Notes: generated by a model from the sequence alone, not told the origin. Numbered from the stretch's first letter, positions 37,986-47,260 are shown. The stretch: 64,000 nt of DNA from Stenotrophomonas daejeonensis (GCF_001431505.1 NZ_LDJP01000010.1:1-64000); one strand, 5' to 3'. Numbers and translations: made by a program.

Positions 37986-38366
37986 TCACTGGCCCGCGGG
38001 CGGCTCCCACAGCTCGACCTTGTTGCCGTCCGGGTCGATGACCCAGCCGAACTTGCCGAAGTCCGAGGACTCGGTGGCGTCGAGGACGTCGCAGCCCTCC
38101 GCGCGCAACGCGGCCAGCAGCGCGTCGAGGTCGTCCACGCGGAAGTTGACCATGAAGGTCGCCGAACCCGGTTCCATCTTCTTCGTGTCGCGCGCGAACA
38201 CGCTCCAGATGGTCATCCCCGACGCGCTGCCGGGGCCGCCCCACGGGAACACCGCCCCGCCCCACTCGCCCACGTCCAGCCCGAGGTGGTCGCGGTACCA
38301 GGCGCCAAGGCGCACGGGGTCCGCGGACTGGAAGAAGATGCCGCCGATGCCTGTCACGCGCTTCAT
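37986..38366 (-). CDS. VOC/glyoxalase-family protein
   Basis: A 126-aa vicinal-oxygen-chelate protein with two beta-alpha-beta-beta-beta units: IGGIFFQSADPVRLGAWYRD in the first, ATFMVNFRVDDLDALLAALR in the second and VIDPDGNKVELWEP at the end (Glu metal ligand in VELWEP). It resembles small YdcJ/PhnB-like glyoxalase or bleomycin-resistance folds; the substrate is not evident. The ATG at 38366 starts MKRVTGIGGIFF. It follows comF on the same strand with a 69-bp gap. Confidence 0.82.
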   Translation of the reverse strand: MKRVTGIGGIFFQSADPVRLGAWYRDHLGLDVGEWGGAVFPWGGPGSASGMTIWSVFARDTKKMEPGSATFMVNFRVDDLDALLAALRAEGCDVLDATESSDFGKFGWVIDPDGNKVELWEPPAGQ

Positions 38367-38435
38367 TGACCTGTCTCCGGATTGGCTCGCGCCCGTGGTC
38401 CGGCAGCATGCCACGGCGCCATTGCCGCCCGGCAT

Positions 38436-39164
38436 TCACGGCACCCGCGCGCAGACCCAGGCATCGACACGCGTCACGCCGGCCCGGCGCAGCGCACGGG
38501 CGGCCGCGTGCAGGGTGGCGCCGGTGGTCATCACGTCATCGACCAGCGCCACGTGCGGCGGCAATGGCCCGGCGGCGACGAAGGCCGCGCGCAGGTTGCG
38601 GCGGCGCGTGGCTGCATCCAGCTCCGACTGGGCGGCGGTGGCGCGTACCCGGCGCAACCCGGCCAGCAGCGGCAACTGCAGGTGGCGGGCCAGCGGCCGC
38701 GCCAGCTCCAACGCCTGGTCGTAGCCCCGCTGGCGCAGCCGCGACCGGTGCAGCGGTACCGGCACCAACGCCTGCGGCGGGTCGGCGGCGGCCAGCCGCT
38801 CGCCCATCAACTGCGCCAGCAGGCGCCCGGCGGCAAGGTCGTGGTGGAACTTGAAGCGGCGCAGCAGGCCATCCACCGGCGCGGCGTACAGCAAGGCGGC
38901 GTGCACCTGTTGCAGCGGCGCGCGCGCCTGCCGGCAGGCGCCGCACAACGTGCCGGCGCTCTCCGCGGCCGGCAGCGGCAAGGCGCAGCGGCGGCAGGCA
39001 CTGTCCAGCCACGGCAGGCCGGCGGCGCAAGCGGCACACAGGTCGCGGCCGGCGGCCGCCGGTTCGGTGCAGACCAGGCAGGTCGGCGGGAACAACAAGC
39101 CGGACAACCGGCTACCCCATATGTAAACCCGCTCTGAAATCGATTGGTTGACAGGGGTGACCAT
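38436..39164 (-). CDS. comF: ComF family phosphoribosyltransferase-like protein
   Basis: ComF proteins are needed for DNA uptake in naturally competent bacteria. The 242-aa protein has an N-terminal zinc site (CLVCTEP, CAACAAG, CRRC, CGAC), a double-stranded region [13 protein letters not shown], and a C-terminal PRTase fold with [19 protein letters not shown] and the PRPP loop [14 protein letters not shown]. The ATG at 39164 is preferred; a GTG at 39170 is in frame two codons earlier. It is divergent from bioB, an arrangement common in gammaproteobacteria, with only 50 bp between starts. Confidence 0.93.
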   Translation of the reverse strand: MVTPVNQSISERVYIWGSRLSGLLFPPTCLVCTEPAAAGRDLCAACAAGLPWLDSACRRCALPLPAAESAGTLCGACRQARAPLQQVHAALLYAAPVDGLLRRFKFHHDLAAGRLLAQLMGERLAAADPPQALVPVPLHRSRLRQRGYDQALELARPLARHLQLPLLAGLRRVRATAAQSELDAATRRRNLRAAFVAAGPLPPHVALVDDVMTTGATLHAAARALRRAGVTRVDAWVCARVP

Positions 39165-39214
39165 GCTCACCAGACTGCCGCGTTTCCCCTGCCCGAATCT
39201 GTCAGGAAACCACG

Positions 39215-40249
39215 ATGTCCGCCGTCATCCGCCACGACTGGAGCCGCGAGGAATTGCTGGCGCTGTTCGACCTGCCGTTCCCCGAGCTGCTGTTCCGCGC
39301 CGCCGGCGTGCACCGCGAACACTTCGACCCGACGCAGGTGCAGGTGTCCACGCTGCTGTCGGTCAAGACCGGCGGCTGCCCGGAGGACTGCGCCTACTGC
39401 CCGCAGGCGCAGCGCTACGACACCGGCGTCAACGCGCAGAAGCTGATGGACACCGACGCGGTGGTCGAACGCGCGCGCGCGGCCAAGCACGCTGGCGCCT
39501 CGCGCTTCTGCATGGGCGCGGCGTGGCGTTCGCCGAAGGACCGCGACATCCCCAAGGTGGCGGCGATGATCGCCGAGGTGAAGGCGCTGGGCCTTGAAAC
39601 CTGCGCCACGCTGGGAATGCTCGAAGACCATCAGGCCAAGGCGCTCAAGGACGCCGGGCTGGACTACTACAACCACAACCTCGACACCGCGCCGGACTAC
39701 TACGACTCGATCATCCACACCCGCCAGTACCAGGACCGGCTGGACACGCTCGAACACGTGCGCAACGCCGGGCTGAAGACCTGCTGCGGCGGCATCGTCG
39801 GCATGGGCGAGACCCGCGAGCACCGCGCCGGCCTGCTGCTGGCGCTGGCCAACCTGCCGGCGCACCCGGATTCGGTGCCGATCAACCGGCTGGTGCAGGT
39901 GGCCGGTACGCCTCTGCATGGAAGTGCGGAGCTGGACCCGTTCGAGTTCGTGCGCATGATCGCGGTGGCGCGCATCGCGATGCCGCGCTCGATGGTGCGG
40001 CTGTCGGCCGGGCGCGAGAGCATGAGCGACGAATTGCAGGCGCTGTGCTTCGCCGCCGGCGCCAACTCCATCTTCTACGGCGAAAAGCTGCTGACCACCG
40101 GCAACCCGGACACCGAACGCGACCAGGCACTGTTCGCGCGGCTGGGCATCCGCCCGATGGAAGTGGCGGTGGATGCCGAGGACCACGATCATCCGGGCAC
40201 CGTGCATTTGGATATTGCGCCGCAGTGCGGCTGTGCGGCTTCGGCCTGA
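39215..40249 (+). CDS. bioB: biotin synthase
   Basis: Radical-SAM enzyme inserting sulfur into dethiobiotin. The 344-aa protein has the 4Fe-4S motif [30 protein letters not shown], and the conserved Arg region [17 protein letters not shown]. Length is normal. It is divergent from comF. The other window biotin genes, bioF, bioH and bioC, lie 13 kb downstream on the same strand; bioA and bioD are not in the window. A REP-rich stretch follows. Confidence 0.97.
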   Translation: MSAVIRHDWSREELLALFDLPFPELLFRAAGVHREHFDPTQVQVSTLLSVKTGGCPEDCAYCPQAQRYDTGVNAQKLMDTDAVVERARAAKHAGASRFCMGAAWRSPKDRDIPKVAAMIAEVKALGLETCATLGMLEDHQAKALKDAGLDYYNHNLDTAPDYYDSIIHTRQYQDRLDTLEHVRNAGLKTCCGGIVGMGETREHRAGLLLALANLPAHPDSVPINRLVQVAGTPLHGSAELDPFEFVRMIAVARIAMPRSMVRLSAGRESMSDELQALCFAAGANSIFYGEKLLTTGNPDTERDQALFARLGIRPMEVAVDAEDHDHPGTVHLDIAPQCGCAASA

Positions 40250-40258
40250 GTTGCCTTG

Positions 40259-40309
40259 TTGATTGGCAGCGGGTGCCTGGGGGTGCCGACCGTTGGTCGG
40301 CACAATCAA
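40259..40309. repeat. SMAG-like REP with outer inverted repeat
   Basis: Centre 40283-40303 is a perfect palindrome around GTGCCGACC/GGTCGGCAC; outer arms TTGATTG (40259-40265) and CAATCAA (40303-40309) enclose it. It follows the bioB stop by 9 bp and may act as its terminator. The sequence type is like Stenotrophomonas SMAG repeats. Confidence 0.65.
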
Positions 40310-40403
40310 CCAATCCGCGACGAGCCGCCGCCCACCCAACGGTCAAGCGCTACCGGAAAGCCATGTGATCCGGCACCAGCCTCGGGACCCTCGCCATTGC
40401 AGA

Positions 40404-40422
40404 TGCCGGCCAGCGGCCGGCA
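40404..40422. repeat. SMAG-like REP palindrome
   Basis: TGCCGGCCAGCGGCCGGCA is a perfect 8-bp palindrome with a 3-nt loop, ending 6 bp before the stop of the minus-strand AAA ATPase gene. It is a different REP subtype from those elsewhere in the window. Confidence 0.65.
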
Positions 40423-40428
40423 CTGCCT

Positions 40429-41910
40429 TCAATCGGCCGACACCGTGCGCCCGCGCGCCCAGTCGCGCAGCGCCTGCACCTGCTCGGCCATCAGCACCGA
40501 CAACGGCCGCGTGTTGCGGATCTCGGCCATCAGCAGGTCGGTATCCAGCGGCTTGCGCTCGGCGTGCGCGGCATACAGGCCGGCGACCACCGCCTGCTCG
40601 ATCTCGGCGCCGGAAAAGCCGTCGGCCGCCGCCGCCAGCGCCGGCAGCGCGAACGCCTCGGCGTCCAGCCCGCGCTTGCCCAGGTGCAGGCGCAGCAGCT
40701 CCACGCGGGTGTCGGGCGCGGGCAGGTCGACGAAGAAGATCTCGTCGAAGCGGCCCTTGCGCAGCAGTTCGGCCGGCAGCTCGTGCACCTGGTTGGCGGT
40801 GGCGACGATGAACACCGGCGCCTTGCGTTCGGCCATCCAGGTCAGCAGGTAGCCCAGCACCCGGCGCGAGACGCCGCCGTCCTCGCCGCTGCTGGCCAGG
40901 CCCTTCTCGATCTCGTCGATCCACAGCACGCACGGCGCCAGCTGCTCGGCCGAGGCCAGCGCCTGGCGCAGGTTGTTCTCGGTTTCGCCGTGGTACTTGT
41001 TGTAGAGCGTGCCGAAGTCCAGCCGCAGCAGCGGCACGCCGAAGCCGGCGGCGGTGGCCTTGGCCAGCATCGACTTGCCGCAGCCCTGCACGCCGAGCAG
41101 CAGCATGCCGCGCGGCGGGTCCAGCCCCGGTGGCGCGTCGCCGGCGACGAACACCGCGCGGCGCTGCTCGATCCAGCGCTTCAGGCGCGCCGCGCCGGCC
41201 ACCTCGCCGAAGCGCGCGCTGTCGTATTCGTAGTGCAGGTGGCCGCTGCGGTTGAGCAGCTCGAACTTCAGCTTGGCCAGCTGCGGCAGGTCGTCGGCAT
41301 GCAGCGCGCCGTCGCCGTGGATCAGCTGGCGGGCGATGCGCCGCGCATCGGTCAGGCTCAGGCCCTGCAGGTTGCGCAGGATCTGCCGCACCGCGTCCTG
41401 GTCCACCTCCACGCGGCGGCCGCCGTTCTCGCCGGCGTAGGCCGCCGCTTCCTCGCGCAGCATCTTCAGCAGCGCGTTGGCGTCGGGCAGGCGCGGGTTG
41501 AAGCGGGTCGCCAGCGGTTCCAGTTCGGCCGGCAGCTCGACCTTGGCGCCGACCAGCACCAGCACGTGCGGCTGGCTATGGCGGCGCTGCACGATGTCGC
41601 GCAGCAGCCGCTGGTGGCTGGCGTAGCCGAGGTAGGGGTGGAAGTCGAGCAGCAGGTAGATGCCGCGCTGGTCGGCCTCGTGGATCATCCGCAGCACCGA
41701 GCTGGCGTCCGGCGGGCCGCTGGCCTCGTCCTCGCGGTCCATGTCGATGCGGCGCAGGCCCTCGGTGATCGACCAGCGGTACAGCGCGCGCCACACGTTC
41801 ATCAGCGCCTGCCGGAACAGCTCCACGATCCGCGCCTCGTCCCGCGTCTCGATGACGATCAACGGCGTGCTGGCGCGGATCAGCGCGGTCAGGTCCTGCA
41901 ACTCGCTCAT
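40429..41910 (-). CDS. Ycf46-like AAA+ ATPase
   Basis: A 493-aa AAA+ protein. The N-terminal ~240 residues are a degenerate P-loop-like domain (STPLIVIETRDEARIVELF, IYLLLDFHPYLG) as in Ycf46 proteins. The C-terminal AAA+ core has Walker A LLGVQGCGKSML, pore/substrate loop YHGETENN, Walker B VLWIDEIEKGL, sensor VATANQVHELP and arginine finger FDEIFFVDLPAP, then a helical lid (FSGAEIEQAVVAGLYAA). Chloroplast Ycf46 homologues have no settled role; one is reported to affect CO2 acclimation in cyanobacteria. It is unlinked to obvious partners here. Confidence 0.8.
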   Translation of the reverse strand: MSELQDLTALIRASTPLIVIETRDEARIVELFRQALMNVWRALYRWSITEGLRRIDMDREDEASGPPDASSVLRMIHEADQRGIYLLLDFHPYLGYASHQRLLRDIVQRRHSQPHVLVLVGAKVELPAELEPLATRFNPRLPDANALLKMLREEAAAYAGENGGRRVEVDQDAVRQILRNLQGLSLTDARRIARQLIHGDGALHADDLPQLAKLKFELLNRSGHLHYEYDSARFGEVAGAARLKRWIEQRRAVFVAGDAPPGLDPPRGMLLLGVQGCGKSMLAKATAAGFGVPLLRLDFGTLYNKYHGETENNLRQALASAEQLAPCVLWIDEIEKGLASSGEDGGVSRRVLGYLLTWMAERKAPVFIVATANQVHELPAELLRKGRFDEIFFVDLPAPDTRVELLRLHLGKRGLDAEAFALPALAAAADGFSGAEIEQAVVAGLYAAHAERKPLDTDLLMAEIRNTRPLSVLMAEQVQALRDWARGRTVSAD

Positions 41911-42097
41911 GGGGGCTCCGGCGGCGGGGCCGACAAGATAGCAAAGCGGCAGGGGCGTCGTGGTTGCATCCGGAGTGATGCAGGGGCAACGTCAGTCGCG
42001 ACCGGGCCTTTCCCGGTACGGACACCGCCCGGCGACTACCGCGGCCATCGCTTCGCGGTGTACGCTGCCGGCCAGTCCCGCGCAAAACGAGGCGTGC

Positions 42098-42730
42098 ATG
42101 AAGACGATCCTGGTGGCCGGTTCCAAGGGCGGTGTCGGCAAGACCACCATCGCCACCCATCTGGCCGCGCATTCGGCGCTGGCCGGGCAGGCGACGGTGA
42201 TCGCCGATGCCGATCCGCAGGGGTCCAGCACGCGCTGGGCGCAACGCCGCGCCAACCTTGAAAGCGCGGTGCTGCCGGTGGACGTGCACCGCAGGAAGAA
42301 CTGGGAAAAACTCATTCCCGAGGGCGCCGAGCAGGTGATCGTCGACGCCCCGGCCGGTGCCTACGCCGAGGACCTGGAGCGCTTCATCGACGCGGCCGAC
42401 GCGATCGTGGTGCCGGTGCTGCCCTCGGCGCTGGACATCGAGGCCATCGTCGGCTTCCTGAACAGCCTGTCGAAGATCAAGCGCGTGCATTCGCGCGCGC
42501 TGCCGGTGGGGCTGGTGCTCAACCGCACCCGGCCGTGGACGCAGACCTCGCAGCAGGCGCGGCAGATGCTGGCGCAATGGCCCTACGAAGTGGTCGCGCA
42601 GCTGCGCGACAGCCAGAGCTACGTGGTGATGGTCGGGCTGGGCCGCAGCCTGTTCGACTACCACTCGGCGATGGTCCGCGAGCACCAGCAGGACTGGGCG
42701 CCGCTGCTGCACTGGTTGAACAAGGCCTGA
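42098..42730 (+). CDS. ParA/MinD-like ATPase
   Basis: A 210-aa deviant-Walker ATPase: [18 protein letters not shown] (Walker A'), [35 protein letters not shown] (Walker B region) and [12 protein letters not shown]. No ParB gene or parS-like repeat adjoins it, so it is an orphan ParA, likely positioning some cellular cargo rather than plasmid partitioning. The ATG at 42098 opens [12 protein letters not shown]. It precedes sixA by 19 bp and may start a sixA-yceI-pld transcription unit. Confidence 0.82.
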   Translation: MKTILVAGSKGGVGKTTIATHLAAHSALAGQATVIADADPQGSSTRWAQRRANLESAVLPVDVHRRKNWEKLIPEGAEQVIVDAPAGAYAEDLERFIDAADAIVVPVLPSALDIEAIVGFLNSLSKIKRVHSRALPVGLVLNRTRPWTQTSQQARQMLAQWPYEVVAQLRDSQSYVVMVGLGRSLFDYHSAMVREHQQDWAPLLHWLNKA

Positions 42731-42749
42731 CCCGGAGTGATGCCCCGCC

Positions 42750-43226
42750 ATGCGTGAACTGATCCTGCTGCGACATGCCCATGCCGAACCGGCCGACAAT
42801 GGCCTGGCCGACATCGACCGCCCGCTTTCCCCGCACGGCCTGGCCGAGGCCGAGGCGGCCGGGCGCTGGCTGCTGGAACAACGGCTGGTGCCCGACCGGG
42901 TGCTGTGCTCGCCGGCGCGGCGCACCCGCGAAACGCTGGAGGCGGTGCTGGCGCTGACCGGCTACGTCGAGCAGCGGCTGGACCCGCGCATCTACGACGC
43001 CACCCCCGGCGCGCTGGCGGCGCTGGTGGACGAGCACCGCGAGGTCGAGCGCCTGTTGCTGGTCGGCCACAACCCCGGCCTGGAGCAGCTGGTGGCGCTG
43101 ATGCACAGCGGCCAGTCCGGCGACTACCGCGGCATGCCGCCGTCGGCGGTGGCGGTGCTGGCGCTGCCGAAGGAGGCGACCATCGAGCCGGGTGTGGCCC
43201 GGTTGGCGGCATTCTGGTGGCCCTGA
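42750..43226 (+). CDS. sixA: phosphohistidine phosphatase SixA
   Basis: A 158-aa histidine-phosphatase protein. The catalytic loop LLRHAHAEPADN has RHA instead of the RHG seen in mutases, as in SixA. LCSPARRTRET and LLVGHNPGLEQ (second catalytic His) complete the site. SixA dephosphorylates phosphohistidine on HPt domains such as ArcB or on the nitrogen PTS. Its gene is followed 4 bp later by yceI, and a ParA-like gene precedes it; this order suggests one operon. Confidence 0.88.
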   Translation: MRELILLRHAHAEPADNGLADIDRPLSPHGLAEAEAAGRWLLEQRLVPDRVLCSPARRTRETLEAVLALTGYVEQRLDPRIYDATPGALAALVDEHREVERLLLVGHNPGLEQLVALMHSGQSGDYRGMPPSAVAVLALPKEATIEPGVARLAAFWWP

Positions 43227-43230
43227 GCCC

Positions 43231-43800
43231 ATGCCGGCGGTACGCGGCGCCCTGCTTGCCCTGCTGCTGGCGGTAACCGGCGCTGCGTCGGCGACGCAGC
43301 CGCTGCCCTTCGACACCACCCACTCGCGCTTCGGCTTCGAGATCCGCACCCGCTTCGGGCAGCGCATCGAGGGCGAGTTCCCGCACTTCGAGGGCTGGCT
43401 GACGATACTGCCCGACGGCCGCCACCAGGTGCGCCTGCGCATGTATTCCCGCTACGTCGAGATCCCCGGCAAGCCGCGCTACACCAGCTGGATGCGCGGC
43501 GAGGATTTCTTCGACGCCGCCCATTACCCGCTGGTCGAGTTCGAATCCGAGCCGTTCGAGCCGGACATCGTCAACCAGGGCGGCGACGTGCAGGGGCAGC
43601 TGTCGATCCGCGGCATCAGCCGGCGCGAGACGCTGCACGTGGGCGAACCCGAGTGCGCCCGGCCCGGCTATGATTGCGACCTCGTCAGCCGGGGTACCGT
43701 CTTGCGCGGCCGTTACGGCATGGACAACTGGCAGTTCGCCCTGAGTGACCGAGTGACCTTCATCCTGCGTACGCGCCTGTCCGGCGCGCCCCAACCGTGA
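43231..43800 (+). CDS. YceI-family periplasmic lipid-binding protein
   Basis: A 189-aa exported lipocalin-like beta-barrel: signal peptide to about residue 20 (LLALLLAVTGAASA), then the YceI pattern FDTTHSRFGFEIRTR, EGEFPHFEG, RGEDFFDAAHYPLVEFES, GQLSIRGISRRETL and FALSDRVTFILRTRL. YceI homologues bind polyisoprenoids and are often induced by high pH or oxidative stress. There are three Cys in the mature part. Its TGA overlaps the GTG start of the phospholipase D gene (GTGA), so they are coupled. Confidence 0.85.
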   Translation: MPAVRGALLALLLAVTGAASATQPLPFDTTHSRFGFEIRTRFGQRIEGEFPHFEGWLTILPDGRHQVRLRMYSRYVEIPGKPRYTSWMRGEDFFDAAHYPLVEFESEPFEPDIVNQGGDVQGQLSIRGISRRETLHVGEPECARPGYDCDLVSRGTVLRGRYGMDNWQFALSDRVTFILRTRLSGAPQP

Positions 43801-45758
43801 ACCTGCCCTTGCGCCTGCTGCTGCTGGCAGCCGCCGTGCTGGCCGGCGGCTGCGCCTCGCTGTCGCCGCAGCAGCGCGAGCGCGCCGAGGGCATCGCCGT
43901 GGCCGCGCGCTCGACCGTGGTGGACTGCGGGCGCCCGGACCGCTGCGCGCTGGATTCGCCGCTGCGCGCGCTGGGCGGGCAGGCGATGGCCGAAACCGCC
44001 GCCGCCGGCGCGCCGCGCCATTACGCCACCCTGCTCGACGAAGGCGAGCTGTCGCTGGTGGCGCGGCTGAACCTGATCCGCAGCGCCACCCGCGGCATCG
44101 ACCTGCAGACCTACATCTTCGACACCGACGACAGCGCGCGCATGGTCATCGACGCGCTGCTCGACGCCGCCCGCCGCGGGGTGAAGGTGCGGGTGCTGAT
44201 CGACCAACTCTCGGCCATTTCCAACCTGCAGATGCTCGGCGCGCTGGCCGGCGCCCACGCCAATTTCGAGCTGCGCATCTACAACCCCACCTTCGGCAAA
44301 GCCGTGCCGAACTACTTCGACTACGCCGGCAGCGTGCTGTGCTGCTTCCGCCGCTTCAACCAGCGCATGCACAACAAGCTGCTGGTGATCGACGACGTCA
44401 TCGGCGTGGTCGGCGGACGCAACTACCAGGACGACTATTACGACTGGGACGCCGAGTACAACTTCCGCGACCGCGACGTGGTGGTGGCCGGCCCCGAGGT
44501 GCGGGAGATGGCGGCCAACTTCGACGCGTTCTGGAATGCGCGCCGCAGCGTGCCGGCCGAGCGCCTGAACGACGTCGGCCGCAGCCTGTTGCGGCAGGGC
44601 GTGCCGCCGTTGCCGGACCCGGCGTTCCTGCGCCCGGAGCGCATCGCCCGGGTGGATGCCGAGGCCGACGATGCGGCGTTCGTCGCCAGCCGCTTCGTGG
44701 ACACCGCGCTGCCGGTGCGCGCGGTGAGCTACGTCGCCGACCTGCCGCGCAAGCACCGCCGCGAGCGCGCCGGGCAGCCACCGCCGCCGCACCTCACCGA
44801 ACCGCGGCTCGACGCGCTGATCGCCGGCGCGCAGTCCGAGGTGCTGCTGCAGACCCCCTACCTGGTGCTGTCGCGGCCGGCGCGGCGCCTGTTCGAGGAC
44901 CTGCGCGAGCGCGAGCTGCCGCCGCGCGTGGTGGTATCCACCAACAGCCTGGCCGCCACCGACAACCCCATCGTCTATGCGATGGCCTACAAGTACAAAC
45001 GCCGCAACCTGCGCGAGCTGGGCTTCGACATCCACGAATACAAGCCGTTCCCGCAGGACGCGCCGGTGGACTACGCCAACCTGCTGCCGCCACCGCCGGG
45101 CACGGCGGCGCCGCCGTCGGGCCGCAACCCGTTGCTGGGCGCCAGCGCCGCCGGCAGCAACGCCCGCGGCAGCGCCCGCCCGCCGGCCGGCAACGAGATC
45201 GAGCGCGAGGTGCTGCGTACCGAGACCCGGCCCTCGTTCCTCGGCAGCAAGGCGGTCAACCGCCCGCTGCCGGTGACGCGCGAGGGCGCGCGCATGGGCC
45301 TGCACGCCAAGTCGCTGGTGGTGGACCGCCGCATCGGCGTGGTCGGCACCCACAACTTCGACCCGCGCAGCGAGAACTACAACACCGAAGGCGCGGTGAT
45401 CATCGACGACCCGGCCTTCGCCGAAGCGCTGGCGCAGAGCATCCTGCGCGACACCCGCCCGGAAAACGCCTGGGTGGTGGCGCCACGGCAGAAGCCGCCG
45501 GTCCTGTCGGGCCTGAACTACAGCCTCGGCAAGGCCTCCGAGGCGCTGCCGGTGCTGGATTTCTGGCCGTGGCGCTACGCCACCAACTACGAGTTCCGCC
45601 CCGGCCCCGACTGCCCGGCGCCGCTGCCGCGCCAATCCCCGGACTTCCACCGCTGCTACGTGGCGGTGGGCGATTTCCCGGAAGTGGCGGTCGGCCCGAA
45701 ATGGCTGCTGGTGCGGATGCTGACCGCCTTCGGCGCCGGGCTGGTGCCGATCCTGTAG
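43797..45758 (+). CDS. phospholipase D-superfamily lipoprotein
   Basis: A 653-aa exported lipoprotein: signal with lipobox LAGGCAS (acylated Cys about residue 20). Two HKD motifs give a full active site: HNKLLVIDDVIGVVGGRN in the first half, HAKSLVVDRRIGVVGTHNF in the second. An inserted Pro/Gly-rich loop (PPPPGTAAPPSGRN) precedes the second. It resembles cardiolipin-synthase-like/PLD envelope proteins, but the substrate cannot be told. GTG at 43797 overlaps yceI. Its stop codon TAG forms part of a GTAG-headed palindrome at 45755-45776. Confidence 0.85.
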   Translation: MNLPLRLLLLAAAVLAGGCASLSPQQRERAEGIAVAARSTVVDCGRPDRCALDSPLRALGGQAMAETAAAGAPRHYATLLDEGELSLVARLNLIRSATRGIDLQTYIFDTDDSARMVIDALLDAARRGVKVRVLIDQLSAISNLQMLGALAGAHANFELRIYNPTFGKAVPNYFDYAGSVLCCFRRFNQRMHNKLLVIDDVIGVVGGRNYQDDYYDWDAEYNFRDRDVVVAGPEVREMAANFDAFWNARRSVPAERLNDVGRSLLRQGVPPLPDPAFLRPERIARVDAEADDAAFVASRFVDTALPVRAVSYVADLPRKHRRERAGQPPPPHLTEPRLDALIAGAQSEVLLQTPYLVLSRPARRLFEDLRERELPPRVVVSTNSLAATDNPIVYAMAYKYKRRNLRELGFDIHEYKPFPQDAPVDYANLLPPPPGTAAPPSGRNPLLGASAAGSNARGSARPPAGNEIEREVLRTETRPSFLGSKAVNRPLPVTREGARMGLHAKSLVVDRRIGVVGTHNFDPRSENYNTEGAVIIDDPAFAEALAQSILRDTRPENAWVVAPRQKPPVLSGLNYSLGKASEALPVLDFWPWRYATNYEFRPGPDCPAPLPRQSPDFHRCYVAVGDFPEVAVGPKWLLVRMLTAFGAGLVPIL

Positions 45759-45776
45759 ATGCCGCCGGCGCGGCAT
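45755..45776 (+). repeat. GTAG-headed palindrome overlapping the PLD stop codon
   Basis: GTAG (45755-45758) is followed by ATGCCGC, a CGGC loop and GCGGCAT (ends 45776). The TAG of the head is the stop codon of the phospholipase D gene. One of three such cases in the window. Confidence 0.7.
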
Positions 45777-45838
45777 GCACGGCGCGTGGACGGCGGCCGC
45801 GCTGCAATGGCCGCACCGTCCGCAACCGGAGACCCGCC

Positions 45839-46051
45839 ATGCCCCACGCCTTCAAGGTCGGCGACCACGTCCGCTGGAATTCCGAGGCCGGCCACGTCAG
45901 CGGCCACATCACCAAGGTCCACACCCGCGACACCGAGTACAAAGGGCATATGCGCCGCTGCAGCCCGGACGACCCGCAGTACGAGATCCGCAGCGACCGC
46001 ACCGAGCACGTCGCCATGCACCGCGGCGCGGTACTGGAAAAGATCGGCTGA
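45839..46051 (+). CDS. DUF2945 small protein (TUDOR-like)
   Basis: A 70-aa protein of the DUF2945/'hypervirulence-associated' small-TUDOR family: FKVGDHVRWNSEAGHVSG, then HTRDTEYKGHMRRCSPDDPQ and YEIRSDRTEHVAMHR. The length and beta-barrel pattern fit the family. The label comes from fungal homologues and does not imply virulence here. The next gene starts 1 bp after its stop, so they are likely co-transcribed and coupled. Confidence 0.85.
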   Translation: MPHAFKVGDHVRWNSEAGHVSGHITKVHTRDTEYKGHMRRCSPDDPQYEIRSDRTEHVAMHRGAVLEKIG

Positions 46052-46052
46052 G

Positions 46053-46604
46053 ATGGGCGACGCCGCCACCCTCTGGACCATCGGCCATTCCACCCGCGGC
46101 TGGGAGGAGTTCCTCGCCCTGCTGGCGACGCAGCGCATCGAGGCGATCGCCGACGTGCGCCGCTTCCCCGGCTCGCGCCGCTACCCGTGGTTCGCCAGCG
46201 AAACGATGGCCGCGAACCTGCCGGCCGCCGGCATCGACTACCTGTGGCTGCCGCAATTGGGCGGCCGCCGCCGCGTGCAGCCGGGCTCGCCGAACGGCGG
46301 CTGGCGCAACGCCTCGTTCCAGGGCTATGCCGACCACCTGTACAGCGCCGAGTTCGCCGAAGGCCTGGAGCAGCTGCTGCAGCTGGCCGTCCGCCGCCGC
46401 ACCGCAGTGATGTGCGCCGAAGCGGTGTGGTGGCGCTGTCACCGCCGCCTGATCGCCGACGTGCTGACCGAACGCGGCATCCCGGTCCTGCACATCCTCG
46501 ATGCCGGCCACGTGCAGCCGCATGCGCTGACCGGAAACGCGCGGATGGTCGATGGCCGGCTCGTCTACCCGCCCGAACAGCAGGATCTGTTTGCTGCAAC
46601 GTGA
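46053..46604 (+). CDS. DUF488 family protein
   Basis: A 183-aa protein with the DUF488 pattern: TIGHSTRGWEEFLALL at the start, IADVRRFPGSRRYPWF, MCAEAVWWRCHRRLIADVL (the CxE..CHR motif) and HILDAGHVQPHAL at the C-terminus. The Cys/His pairs may bind a metal or act as thiol sites. Function is not established. It directly follows the DUF2945 gene and ends 23 bp before a REP pair. Confidence 0.85.
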   Translation: MGDAATLWTIGHSTRGWEEFLALLATQRIEAIADVRRFPGSRRYPWFASETMAANLPAAGIDYLWLPQLGGRRRVQPGSPNGGWRNASFQGYADHLYSAEFAEGLEQLLQLAVRRRTAVMCAEAVWWRCHRRLIADVLTERGIPVLHILDAGHVQPHALTGNARMVDGRLVYPPEQQDLFAAT

Positions 46605-46627
46605 TTACCCCGGGAGCAGCTGCCCCT

Positions 46628-46693
46628 GTAGAGCGGGGCTTGCCCCGCTGAGGCCTTCCCGGCGGAGCTTCAGCGGGGCAAGCCCCGCTCTAC
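46628..46693. repeat. GTAG-headed REP pair (type B)
   Basis: Two perfect 24-bp inverted arms (46628-46651 and 46670-46693), each GTAG plus AGCGGGGCTTGCCCCGCT, enclose an 18-bp loop. It lies 23 bp after the DUF488 stop and could terminate transcription. The thioesterase gene begins downstream; a TATAAA at 46731-46736 may be its -10. Confidence 0.85.
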
Positions 46694-46766
46694 AAGAGAA
46701 CCGCACACACTGAACCAACCGGCCGGCAGCTATAAACTGCCGCTTTCTCCAGCATCCATTCCACAC

Positions 46767-47186
46767 ATGGCCTTCCGCGCCCCGGTCTCCCTCGAAGCAC
46801 TCAACCGCCTCAGCCAAGGCACCCTGATCGAACACCTCGGCATCGTCTTCACCGGCGCCGGCGACGACTGGCTGCAGGCCACCATGCCGGTGGACCCGCG
46901 CACCCGCCAGCCCTACGGCCTGCTGCACGGCGGCGCCTCGGTGGTGCTGGCCGAAACCCTCGGCAGCAGCGCCGGCAACCTGTGCGTGGACACCACCACC
47001 CACATCTGCGTCGGGCTGGAGATCAACGCCAATCACCTGCGCGCGACCCGTACCGGCACCGTCACCGGCACCGCCCGCGCCGTGCACGTCGGCCGCACCA
47101 CCCAGGTCTGGGACATCCGCATCGAGAACGAGGCTGGCAAGCCAGTCTGCGTCTCGCGGCTGACGCTGGCGGTGGTGCCGGCCTGA
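46767..47186 (+). CDS. hotdog-fold thioesterase (PaaI/YdiI type)
   Basis: A 139-aa single-hotdog protein of the PaaI/YdiI group: MPVDPRTRQPYGLLHGGASV with catalytic Asp/Glu region LHGGASVVLAETLGS, and VGLEINANHLRATRTG. YdiI (MenI) hydrolyses DHNA-CoA in menaquinone synthesis, but this organism relies on ubiquinone genes here, so general acyl-CoA proofreading or detoxification is as likely. The upstream spacing leaves room for its own promoter. It is followed 74 bp later by plsC. Confidence 0.85.
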   Translation: MAFRAPVSLEALNRLSQGTLIEHLGIVFTGAGDDWLQATMPVDPRTRQPYGLLHGGASVVLAETLGSSAGNLCVDTTTHICVGLEINANHLRATRTGTVTGTARAVHVGRTTQVWDIRIENEAGKPVCVSRLTLAVVPA

Positions 47187-47260
47187 CACTGTATGGCGCC
47201 GTGCGGAAACGCTTCTCATCCAGCTGGCGGAAGCCGGACCGCATCCGGTATCGTGCGCGG

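Noticed and set aside
39148-39176. TTGACA as the bioB promoter
   Set aside because: The hexamer 17 bp downstream (CAGACT) is a poor -10, and the site lies within the comF start region.
43713-45776. 687-aa minus-strand open frame opposite the phospholipase D gene
   Set aside because: Val/His/Ala/Arg-rich shadow; the plus strand carries both HKD motifs.
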